Shown: positions 24,701-33,097 of the stretch, one piece after another
How the letters are laid out: every line of letters starts with the position of its first letter
How positions within the stretch are numbered: position 1 is the first letter of the stretch
Source: Pristionchus mayeri
Taxonomy: Eukaryota; Nematoda; Chromadorea; Rhabditida; Neodiplogasteridae
Direction: 5' to 3'
Length of the DNA: 64,000 nt
Assembly: GCA_036245805.1 (NCBI GenBank)
Contig: BTRK01000001.1
Coordinates: 1,178,001-1,242,000 of the forward strand
Position numbers and translations under genes: made by a program
The notes under the pieces: model-generated
Seen by the model: only the letters and a program-made list of their open reading frames with translations
Database searches by the model: none
Told to the model about the DNA's origin: nothing

Positions 24701-27700
24701 GATAATAAAATTGTTGATTCGATGGGAAATCAATGCTCTCGGCCCTCGGCTATCAGCTTTAAAGCGCAAGATATGCAAGTTGATGTGGTATTTCCAAGTT
24801 CCTGTTATTTCCGAATAGTGTTGTTTCATGACCGTGTCAACTCACTCGGCTTTAGCCTTCCGCTGCTTATCGTCGTCGGTTTCCAGTTCGAATCCAGTCT
24901 TATCCGGTGGAACGAACGTATTGTTGAGCATGACAAAGTTGCCCTTGTAGCACTGTTCCTATAGAAAAATTTTTTTACCCTTTTCGCGCTCTGGATTAGT
25001 GTGAAAGCGATACTTATCGAAACCTATAGTTTAAAATTTTAGGTCCACCGTATCACACTAGTACCCTCACTCACGGTCCACTTGGAAGCAGTGTAGAAAT
25101 GATCCAGCGAAAGCTTTCTCACTGAGTACCGTTTGAAGAGTGCGCGCTGCAGAAGTATGTGTGAAACAGTTGGATATACATTTTCACCATTCTTACATGC
25201 TATGATCAAAAGAAATTAGCATGTTGTATGGTATCTTACTCGATCGCATGCGTGCAGTTTGCTGTATGGGTCTTGCTTCTCGATCCAAAAGAGAAGGCCA
25301 TTGAGCTCGGTGGTCGACAGCAGGCTCACATCCCCGGGTACCATCTCGCGTAATTTAATCCCCTGTGTAACAATAATAAATATGTTGATTAAGACTACGA
25401 ACATCACACCTTCTTCCTGTTTCTAGAAAGGAGTCAGAAAATTAAATTCCATGGTAAACGACGCGTCCTTAACCGACGGAATGGTCATTTTTCTCCGGAG
25501 AAAAGTGACTTACTCCGTCGGTTATTTATCCGACGGAGTTGTAATTTTGGGGGGGGGGGGGGCTCCCCGCTTCGCGGGTCGCCATTATCGGGAAAGAGGT
25601 ATTGGTGTGTACTAGGGTTGGCCAAACGATATTTTCGCTACCTCAGCACGAGGGCTCAAAAGCTCTCTAGGTGCGCTCGTCCCTCTCTTGATACGCATGC
25701 TCACTCCGTACTCTCTCACTTTGACCGACCAGACGTCATGCGATTTAGAGAGGCGATAACATATTTCCTAGGAGCTAAAGTGACTGTGCCATGTAATACT
25801 TGTTTACTAGAGAGTGGGATAGAGATAGTTGTTTACTGACGGGAGCGCCAGAGAAAAGGGGCAGATAGGGAGAGGCAATGTTTGAGACGCAGAGGGAGAG
25901 TGGGCGGAGTTACCCCCTCCCAACAGGAAAAATAGCGGCGGTCATTTTCCAGAATAATATTTATGCGGTTCAGGTAGAAACGCGAGTACAAAGAGAAAGA
26001 TAATGATGACAGGAAATCAATAGATTATTATTATTAATATTGTGATTCACGAACTGACTAAACTCAAACAGGGGAACTGGAATGGTAGTTTCTTACATAT
26101 ATTCTTGCTGCTCTGGGGAAGAAGCTATGGTGTCTGTAGTTGAATCTTGACGATATGTTATTGAAATTTAGCCCATGACGTGTAGCGTACACGTTGAAGT
26201 AATGGGCTTTGTGGTTTGAAATACGGTATTTGCCTCTAAGAAGATTACTGGCTGTCTTCAAATCAATTGTTTCCCTTCGCTTTTCAAGGGAATCTAATCC
26301 TAATTGTGCATTTCTCAAGATAGAGTTGGGCATGTTATCCCAAGTGGCGTTGAGGCAGCGCATGAAAAGTCTCCTAGTAAAATAATTTTGTACTTTCTCT
26401 AAAATTTTAATGTCTTGCTTCAGGAAAGGATTAAAAACAGGAGATGCGCTTTCTAAAATTGGTCTAATATAGATGGCATAGGTCTTCAGGAGCACCTGGA
26501 TATTATTAGTACGTAGAGCCCTGAGGATTATGTGGAATGCAGTTTTACCTTTTTGAGCTACCATTTTACAGCGGTTTGAGAAAGTGAGCGACTTCTGGAT
26601 CATGAATCCTAGGTCCTTCACTAATTCCTTTTGAGCAAGTTTAGCGGTGCCAATGGTATATTCTCTCTTAGAATTGGCTCTTCCTAGATGTAACGAATTA
26701 CATTTGTGTGCTGCAAGAGGAAGTTGCCATTCTTCTGACCATTTAACGATTTTGTCTATAGCAGTTTGTAATGGGACATGGGAGCTTCCCCTTCTAAATG
26801 ATTTATAAATTTTAATATCATCGGCGTACATCCGGGCAAATACTCCTCCATTTTGCACCAGGTTCGGAATTTCGGATGTAAAAATAAGAAAGAGGAGAGG
26901 GCCCAGTACTGACCCTTGTGGAACTCCGCTAGTCATTGGAAAGGGAGTAGATAAGCTTTCACGTACTCTTACTTGGAAAGTCCTATGGGAAAGATACGCA
27001 GTTATCCATTGGATTGTTCTACTAGAAATACCAATGGAGTTTAGCTTCAATTTAAGTTTTGGGTGGGAAACACGATCGAATGCTTTAGCAAAGTCAAAAT
27101 AAATAACGTAGCCTTTTTTCTTAAGAAATTGAAGCCTTTTTTCTTAAGAAATTTAAGCGTGCAACAAGCGGCGCAAAGATAAAAATATGGTATGACTGTA
27201 TAAATTTTACGCATTCCCTCGCGGGCTAAAGAAATTCCAAAGAACATGCAAAATGGAAAGGGTCAGATGGTTACCAACCACCTCTCATCAAAGAAAGAAT
27301 CGTCAGCCAAGCGAGCGCCGTGAGATCACCTTGGGAATCGGCTCGCGGTCTGGTTGGTTATGCCCATCTAGCACAAATTGACTAGTAAACAGTCCAAAAC
27401 AGTCTGAATAATACCCGTCTTAGCACTCGCTGCGAGTTCCTGCAGTTTTGCGACGACTCGAATGGTCACCCCAAACTTAGGTAATTAAACCGGAGTGGGG
27501 CAGAGGGAGCGGATTCATAGCCGCGATGCTCTCTGCACGCGCCGGGGTAGAAACCACCATCTGCCTGTCTGCGTCTCTTCGCTCTCTCACTCGAGGGGGG
27601 GGGTCGGAGAAAAATGACCACTCCGTCCGTTACGGACCAGTTGGTAAACGAAATATTTTGCTAGTTTAGGCCATTCATATGGTATTCTAAATTGTGCTAT

Positions 27701-30700
27701 TTGGTAATGTTACATGACTTTTTAACTACCATAATCTCCTCACCGACTCTGCCTGTGCCAAAAACGGCTCGATTCCCGTCATTGCCAGCTGCATCATGCG
27801 AGTGTGTTCACGATAACATGCGACAAGTCTGCAATAGTTTTCTATCAAAAGGGTGCTATTAAAAGTACAATACCTTTCGAATTTGGGGTATCCGCTCCCG
27901 ACACTTTCCACCTCCCAAGGACGATCAACGGGTAGCTGGAACCAGAGATGAAAAGGGTATCACCGGATTCATGGTCGAGTGGTCTGAGGCGCTTGCATTT
28001 ATGGAACATGGTAGGAAACGTGAGGTCTGATTCGAATCCTACCGTACATAAACACGTTTGCCAAGCTTAGAGGAATGTCTGGTTAACTTCTTAAAATTGG
28101 GCAAAAGCTGCAAAAGGAATTGCACCAGGTTGGATTCGAACCACAGCCGGCGCATCATACCATGTCTCATAGATGCAAGCGCCTTGACCACTAGGCCATG
28201 AACTCTAACGTCTTTCCAGCACATGTATTTCATCTCTGGCTGGAACTAGGAAATAATCATACACATTTCGCAACAGTAAAAAAAATATTTCTAGTGTGGG
28301 GAGAACAACGCAGGGACGAAGTTCCCCTAAATAAATAGTACTGCTTACAGTCGATCTGTTCTCCGGAGCTCGTAGGCCTGATGTCTCATCCTCTCCATCT
28401 CTTCTGATCATGTCATAATAGTCATCTTCCATCTGAAGTTAAAGTAAATAAAAATATGTTTTTGATATCATATATTTTTGTTTAAAAAATAATATGATAG
28501 TAGTGAGAGAAAAAAATAAAACATGATATTTAGGATATCTTTTCCAATCTATTCTAGATGAGCAAAACTTAAGTGCAAATACATAATGTGATTTATATCA
28601 TAAATTAAAGCAGGTTCAACCCGGAATTTTGTTCCGGTATGCAAAATATTTTTTCTGAAGTGGAAGTTTGAGCAATATATAAAATTTTGCACATGAAATG
28701 TTCAAGAGTCATCTTATATGAGAGACTTTTTTGAGTCAGTGAACATATTTATGAAGACCCTTGGCAAAGTGCGAAAAATCTAAATCTCCCTAAATGTGCC
28801 TACATGTAGTACACACCGAGGCTAGCTCATCGACCGCTTATGGAATGCTCTAGATCATTCGTAAAAAAGAGCGCCGATCTTTAAAAGTGCTACCGTAACC
28901 CGTCGAAATTTTTGTTTCGCTATCGATCTGCGCGGCACATATATCAAAAGATGCACCGATGCCTGATCATTAACCATGCAAGATTTCCTCCAAATGGAAT
29001 TCCAATATGTCGAGAAAAATCGAAAATAATAATATCCTCAATCAATTTTAATTTTTATCTTGTTTATATAGGAATAAATTAACCATTTTTATTTCTTGGG
29101 TTTGTTGGGCAGGCCGACCACTGACCGAAAAACTGAAAAATTATGAAAAAAAATTAAAAAAATACACCTCTCGAGAAAAAGGCGAAAAAGTGCTGAAAAT
29201 ATGCTCATAACATTACAGTATCCCTATAGTTTTGTCTTATATTTCGTGTTGTTGAAGCACATTATTCTTGTTCTGTGATGAACTAGTCCCTCCGAGGGAA
29301 AGCTGAATACTCGTTTACTGTAACGATATATCTTACCGATCTTTTGATATATGCGCCGCGCAGATCAATATAAAAACATAAATTTCGACGAATTATGGTA
29401 GCAATTTTAAAGATAGGCGCTCTTTATGACTAACGATCGCTCCTGGAGCACTCCATAAGTGGTGGGTGAGCTAGCCTTGGCGAGTACTACATGTAGGAAC
29501 ATTTAGGGCAATTTCGATTTTTCGCACTTTGCCACGCATTTGTTCACTAACTCATAAAGTCTCTCATATATATTCAGTTCATTCCCACCTCCATCTTCAC
29601 TTCGGCACCTCCATTCTCTCCCGCGCTTCGGAAATTGATTGATTTCTTGCATGGAGCGTTGTAGGAACCTATGAAAAGAGCATTTCATAAGATATATAAA
29701 CTAAAAATTAAACTTCAAATTTACGGAGATGACTCAGTTAATGCGATATGCACGAGCGTTTGAAATAAATTTCTCAAACATGTTGCCCATGCACGAGTCA
29801 CAGATAAGGGCAATTTGTAATATTGATTTCGCCATAAATCCGCTATTGCATTGAAGTTTATGAATTTCCGCATGATACCAAATGCTCGGTAAGATAACGG
29901 CGACGTGATATTTACACAACAGATCTAAAAGCCGGCTGAGTGTCCCGGCAAGGTATACATCTATTGCAAACTGGGGGCATCTATTGCAAAAGTATGGTGA
30001 ATGGTGTGACAGCATCTTCGCAGAAGGTACATATACTAATAGGCCGGGCAAAATAATTCAAATTTATTTTGTGAGTACGACTTTTTATACATAGTTAAGC
30101 CCATGTGAAATGCCTGCTTATAGTCCCCCGGGAGGACTCCCCTCTCCCCGTCAAATATAGGGGCAGTGCGAGAACAGAAGCCACAGTGTTCCACCAATCG
30201 CCTCCCCCGCCACTTTCATTTCCTCTGGCAGATCATGGGAATGAAATGTGATTTACTCACAAAACCGTGCAACTTTAGTTAATGCTAATAAGAGATCGAG
30301 GATATATTGGCAACAAATATAGATTTGGAGTCCTCTCATCGCGGCGGTTGTATCGAACCAATTTGCTAAACTCAGAACTCACATATACAAAGGTACAATT
30401 TAATTGGTTATTTATTTTTAAGAATGAAAGTTATTTTTGATAAATAAAGGGCACGGGCATACTCACCGCCACGTTCAACACTAGAAATAATTTTCACGTT
30501 ATTTTAGCAATTTTAGAAATCTTAGGAGAAATGTTATTCGAGAAATCATAATATCGACGCAACGTCAGTTGAAGCGAATGGGACCCCTACATATAAAATG
30601 AATATACATATCGTGATCAGCACCCTTGATCACCCCCAAAACACACAAATTCAGAAAATCTATTTCTTTACTGTGCCAGTTCCAACCGGAATTGCTCGAA

Positions 30701-33036
30701 TCTTGGATAAACTGCCTCATATCATCGTACCCCTTCGAGCAGGTTTCTTTTGCTGCAGATCTGAAGCAGAGGGCAGATCTTCATCATCATCTTCATCGTC
30801 ACTGAAGCGAACCATGTCGGGGCCTGGAATAAAATGAATATCTTAAATGCCGAATTTTGAGGATTTATACGTAAGCTCAAAATCGGGAGAAGATAGATGC
30901 GAAATTTGTTTACGCAAATCATCGCGTTCACCTTTGAGGAGCAAGTGAAGCTTTGTCAAAGCCTAAATGTAAGCAAGCTCATCCCGCTACAACATTACCA
31001 TCTCTGTTCTCCTGTTTTCTGACTAATTCCCGAGATGCCACGTTCAACTGTGCGGGTGCACGCTTTCCATCCTTCTTCTTTTTTTCTTTCTGAGAGCCGG
31101 TTGGATCTCGTGGAGGCTGTACGGCTGCAATAATCTATATATTTCTCGATATAGTGCTCAACATTATATTCATATATTATTGTATTAATAACTACACAGC
31201 CCAAATATCATGAATGGAAAATCCAAGTGTAAATATAAGTAACCACATTCCTAAATCAAGACAAACACAAAATAGTTTTAGACCTTTCCATTAAATATTT
31301 TTTGCTAAAATATCAAGTGAAAAATGTGATCACACGCCGTATAAGTGTTATCCGTACCTTTGTCTCGCATTCCGGCCTCGACGCATTTCCTGAAGAGAGA
31401 TGATAAGAGATTAATAATGAGAGATTTTGCAAAACATGTCTTACTGTGAGATTAGAACGCGAAGTCCGCGGTGGTGTATCGCGTGTGGACTTTTTTTTAC
31501 ATTCAACCGCAAAATACAAGTGGAACGCATTATTCTGACCGTTATTTTTTTGCTTCCATTTTAGCCCCATTTTCGCGCTTTCGCTTTTATTTATTAATTT
31601 ATAGGATGATTTTGAGGCGAATAAGAGCGATTTGAAAAAAAGCGTCACCGACGGACAGACTGACGTTATGGTATTTCTTTATACAGGAATCAATAAATGT
31701 CCACTCCGCCACACGCGATACACCATACCACGGACTTCGCCTTCTAATCACACAGTAGAAAAGTGGAGTTAATTGCAAGAAAATATATTTCGAAAAATCC
31801 ATTTCGGAAAATATTATTTAGAAAAAACCACCGGTTGAAAGTATACACACGGCCCGTTGAACAGTGGAAAAAAGAGTCCGGTCAGACAAACGCGTTGCGG
31901 CCGTGATGCAGACCAGTTCGAGAATAGAATATTTTGTTAGGAGTGCAGTAAATACTGTAGAATTTGTAAGCATTTTACCAAAACATGTGCCGGCTCTGCA
32001 CATGGACGTCGTGTTTTGGAAGTATTCGATTTTTAATTTTTAAAAACCAAGCACTATTTTATATTTTTAAAACCCACAATTGATAGACTCTTGAATTCTG
32101 ATAGTGCATGAAAACTTACCTGGGGTGCCTCAAATGGCATTTTCTGTCAAAAATGCACCGGAGCAAGATATGCGCTGTTGATGTTAAGGACTCAGGTAGA
32201 GTGCCTCGCATAGTGACATTAAGAAAATTCTGAGCGGATCAAAACTTTGGTGGATCAATCAATATGCCTATTGATGCCCAAAAACCGACGATAACTCATT
32301 TCACGATTTCGGGCCCACGGCCAGCTCTAGTTCGATTCTCTCGTGACAGGCGTGATATTCTGTCAGAATACCTCTGAGCTTTGCTCTAAGCGAACATTTT
32401 TTTCAGATATACCTAAATATATATATAAAGATTCAAAATATTCTATCACCTGAAGCGGCAGGCCCGACAGGCGCAGCGTAGCTGCAAAATATCTTGAAAT
32501 AAAAACTTGATCCAAATAAGGTTTTTGTCGAGATACACAAACTAAAATTTTCGCTATATGGTAATATACACCGTCGAGTATAATATCCGCACTCCCATCT
32601 CTCGTTTGTATCTACACACCTGAACTGAGATTTCGCAATTTCCGCCGAAGCGGCATACGTACTTGTGCTCGTATGACACGGCACGGCGGAAGAATGCGTT
32701 GCAAGATCTGCAGATGATAGTGAGTTCCGAAAAAAAATCCGAATATATCGTTTTCTCTAATGTTTATTTATTGCCTCGGTTGCTCCATTTTCACTGGATA
32801 TTTCCTAAATAAGTTAATACATATCAAATGTGATTACCTGCACGAGATGGCAGAATAGTGCATGCCGTCAGCAGGTGCTCCGCAGATGTGGCAAGCAACC
32901 CCAATGTATTCTTCCTAAAATACTATTCTGAATATATAAACAAACCGTTCGGCTTTCATCAATTGTGATAAATGCACTTTCTTTCTCCAGGTAATTTCTC
33001 TTTCCCTTTGCTTACAGTTTCATTTCTCAGGAACAT
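21431..33036 (-). CDS. Gene 1: nuclear hormone receptor (zinc-finger DNA-binding plus ligand-binding domains), multi-exon
   Basis: Likely a ligand-regulated transcription factor of the NHR superfamily. Exons (minus strand, 5' to 3'): 33,036-33,016; 32,914-32,838; 32,707-32,620; 32,481-32,450; 31,389-31,358; 31,124-30,999; 30,823-30,731; [29,645-29,548, uncertain]; 28,432-28,349; 27,935-27,744; 25,362-25,240; 25,146-25,075; 24,958-24,846; 23,541-23,423; 22,878-22,781; 22,628-22,575; 22,518-22,420; 21,795-21,660; 21,558-21,431 (TGA). Every listed junction has GT/AG ends and keeps phase. The 30,731 to 28,432 step needs one more exon, and 29,645-29,548 would supply it. The proposed start gives MFLRNET before the first zinc finger; a longer 5' end cannot be excluded. 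The largest intron (2.4 kb) holds a retroelement fragment and an SL1-like RNA gene. The family assignment is firm; orthology is not determined. Confidence 0.85.
22254..22280 (-). CDS. Gene 1 alternative terminal exon
   Basis: After a good acceptor (CTATTCTGCAG), a phase-0 exon reads LSQQISPR followed by TGA. If used after 22,420 it would end the receptor right behind the ligand-binding domain, giving a short isoform in place of the tail at 21,431-21,795. Confidence 0.35.
   Translation of the reverse strand, partial: LSQQISPR
22420..25362 (-). CDS. Gene 1 exons encoding the ligand-binding domain
   Basis: Seven exons joined in phase. They contain LREMVPGDVSLLSTTELNGL and DPYSKLHACDR, then RALFKRYSVRKLSLDHFYT, then NNTFVPPDKTGFELE. 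These are followed by HMAVTDAEIVFLHALLLWSP (NHR helix-7-like), then MRLQREWAIKMMFEHYRTIG, then ADPEVRFGEIVHLLAEIE and DFQVAKLFEFCDMSQFW. The order and the RF-G-E-I...LL signature match the C-terminal half of nematode NHR ligand-binding domains. The intron 23,422-22,879 carries TTAA MITE copy A. The intron 24,845-23,542 carries two G-tracts. Confidence 0.88.
23154..23388. mobile_element. TTAA-flanked MITE, copy A
   Basis: 235 bp, with inverted ends TTAAAGTTACCGGACGAGGA...and their complement. It lies in an intron of gene 1. Internal GAGAGCGCGGGATTACGCTG and the polypurine GGACAAAAAATAGGGGGTC are shared with copies B (40,029), C (52,636) and D (56,545). A TTAA target-site duplication suggests piggyBac-like mobilisation. 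It is non-coding. Confidence 0.85.
23661..23682 (+). other. Poly-G tract G12-A-G9
   Basis: Long G homopolymers in an intron of gene 1, followed at 23,737-23,755 by GAGGGAG9AGGG-type sequence. They can form G-quadruplexes on the + strand. In C. elegans such tracts depend on the DOG-1/FANCJ helicase for stability (established knowledge). Confidence 0.9.
25452..25562. repeat. Hairpin region with poly-G tract (left of an inverted pair)
   Basis: AACCGACGGA...TCCGTCGGTT forms a stem with an inner palindrome TTTTCTCCGGAGAAAA, followed by 14 Gs at 25,549-25,562. The stretch GACGGAATGGTCATTTTTCTCC is present in inverted orientation at 27,606-27,632, next to another G tract (27,595-27,603). The pair flanks the retroelement fragment and SL1-like gene in the same intron. 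Confidence 0.7.
26024..27115 (-). mobile_element. 5'-truncated non-LTR retrotransposon, CR1/jockey-like
   Basis: A minus-strand fragment lying in the 2.4-kb intron of gene 1, in the same orientation as the gene. It starts inside the reverse transcriptase and ends in a short (TAA)n tail at 26,024-26,036 on the + strand side. No clear target-site duplication was found. The 5' boundary has a 23-bp tandem duplication (27,111-27,133 and 27,134-27,156). Confidence 0.85.
26064..27112 (-). CDS. Reverse transcriptase fragment (non-LTR)
   Basis: An open frame of about 345 residues to a TGA/TAA-type stop at 26,064. It contains RT motif A (YFDFAKAFDRVSHP), the motif B region (SGVPQGSVLGPLLFLIF) and the catalytic YADD (ARMYADDIKIYK). 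C-terminal thumb-like sequence follows (KDLGFMI, YIRPILESASPVF). Endonuclease and N-terminal RT motifs are missing, so it is a dead-on-arrival copy, but its frame is undisrupted and therefore recent. The SGVPQGS-VLGP form points to the jockey/CR1 group rather than RTE. Confidence 0.85.
27380..27491 (-). ncRNA. SL1-like spliced-leader RNA gene
   Basis: The minus-strand 22-mer from 27,491 to 27,470 matches canonical nematode SL1 at 20 of 22 positions (differences at 13 and 21). It is followed at once by a GT donor (GTGACC), as in SL RNA. GGTT and GACC can pair, as in stem 1. ACTCG-CAG-CGAGT makes a second stem at RNA nt 55-67. A U-rich CTGTTTTGG at about nt 91-97 could be the Sm site, followed by GACT...AGTC. 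Against it: the site is not the usual AAUUUUGG, no proximal promoter element was recognised, and there is no 5S rRNA nearby. It could be a variant gene or a pseudogene. Confidence 0.55.
27595..27652. repeat. Poly-G tract and right member of inverted pair
   Basis: Nine Gs (27,595-27,603), then GGAGAAAAATGACCACTCCGTC, the inverted counterpart of 25,475-25,496. With the left copy it may mark the ends of a 2.2-kb insertion in the gene 1 intron. Confidence 0.55.
27744..31124 (-). CDS. Gene 1 exons encoding the hinge and start of the ligand-binding domain
   Basis: 31,124-30,999 encodes a basic hinge (VQPPRDPTGSQKEKKKKDGK and onward). 30,823-30,731 is strongly acidic (MVRFSDDEDDDEDLPSASD). 28,432-28,349 begins MEDDYYDMIRRDGEDETSG. 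27,935-27,744 encodes 64 residues ending in what looks like ligand-binding-domain helix 1 (LLIENYCRLVACYREHTRMM). The acceptor of the last exon lies inside a tRNA-derived inverted repeat. Phase: 31,124 ends in phase 1 and joins 30,823; 28,432, 27,935 and 25,362 are all phase 0. Confidence 0.75.
27936..28250. repeat. Inverted pair of tRNA-derived sequences
   Basis: On the + strand, 27,967-28,042 has an A box (TGGTCGAGTGG) and a B box (GATTCGAATCC). On the minus strand, 28,206-28,127 has TGGCCTAGTGG and GGTTCGAATCC. Both share AGTGGTC, GGCGCTTGCAT, ACATGGTA and CGAATCC, and their outer flanks (CCAGAGATGAAA) are also inverted copies. Arms do not fold into complete cloverleaves, so these look like SINE-type relics. 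The 3' end of a gene 1 intron (TTCATCTCTGGTTCCAG) lies in the outer flank. Confidence 0.6.
28708..29575. mobile_element. Palindromic (fold-back) element in gene 1 intron
   Basis: Arms of roughly 250 bp, 28,708-28,960 and 29,338-29,575, are diverged inverted copies. Shared blocks include ATGAGAGACTT, GGCAAAGTGCGAAAAATC, CTACATGTAGTAC..., GCGCTC.TTT and CTTTTGATATATG. The centre (28,961-29,337) is AT-rich without a frame. No target-site duplication was identified. Confidence 0.75.
29548..29645 (-). CDS. Gene 1 candidate exon partly derived from a transposon
   Basis: This 98-nt segment would carry the phase from 1 (after 30,731) to 0 (before 28,432), which some exon must do. It reads INQFPKRGREW...NELNIYERLYEL, and joined to the next exon it gives a helical-looking stretch. 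Its acceptor (TGCAAG) is weak. Its last third and its donor lie in one arm of the palindromic element at 28,708-29,575. Plausible but not shown. Confidence 0.3.
31358..33036 (-). CDS. Gene 1 exons encoding the DNA-binding domain
   Basis: After MFLRNET, the second exon carries zinc finger 1 (CHICGAPADGMHYSAISCR). The third continues with SCNAFFRRAV, the classic FFRR P-box region, and then VCRFGGNCEISVQ. The fourth and fifth give CACRACRFRKC and VEAGMRDK. Cysteine spacing is C-x2-C-x13-C-x2-C, then C-x5-C-x9-C-x2-C, which is standard for NHRs, so both zinc sites look intact. The domain is split by four introns, and the two DBD exons at 32,481-32,450 and 31,389-31,358 are only 32 nt long. The residues inside the open frame at 32,433-32,684 on this strand are largely out of phase with the true exon. 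Confidence 0.9.
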
Positions 33037-33097
33037 CTTGGAAACTCGTACATTAAAGAATGAGATGCTCAGGGGTCGAAAATCATACCATGAGAAT

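Noticed and set aside
24506..24964. 152-residue + strand frame
   Set aside because: It runs through an intron and antisense to a phase-verified ligand-binding exon of gene 1 (24,958-24,846).
27967..28206. Functional tRNA genes
   Set aside because: The A and B boxes are good, but the T and acceptor stems do not pair properly and the two copies are inverted relics of one repeat.
30930..30966. Small exon (ALTKLHLLLK or FDKASLAPQR) of gene 1
   Set aside because: Neither frame joins both neighbours in phase, whereas 30,999 joins 30,823 directly.
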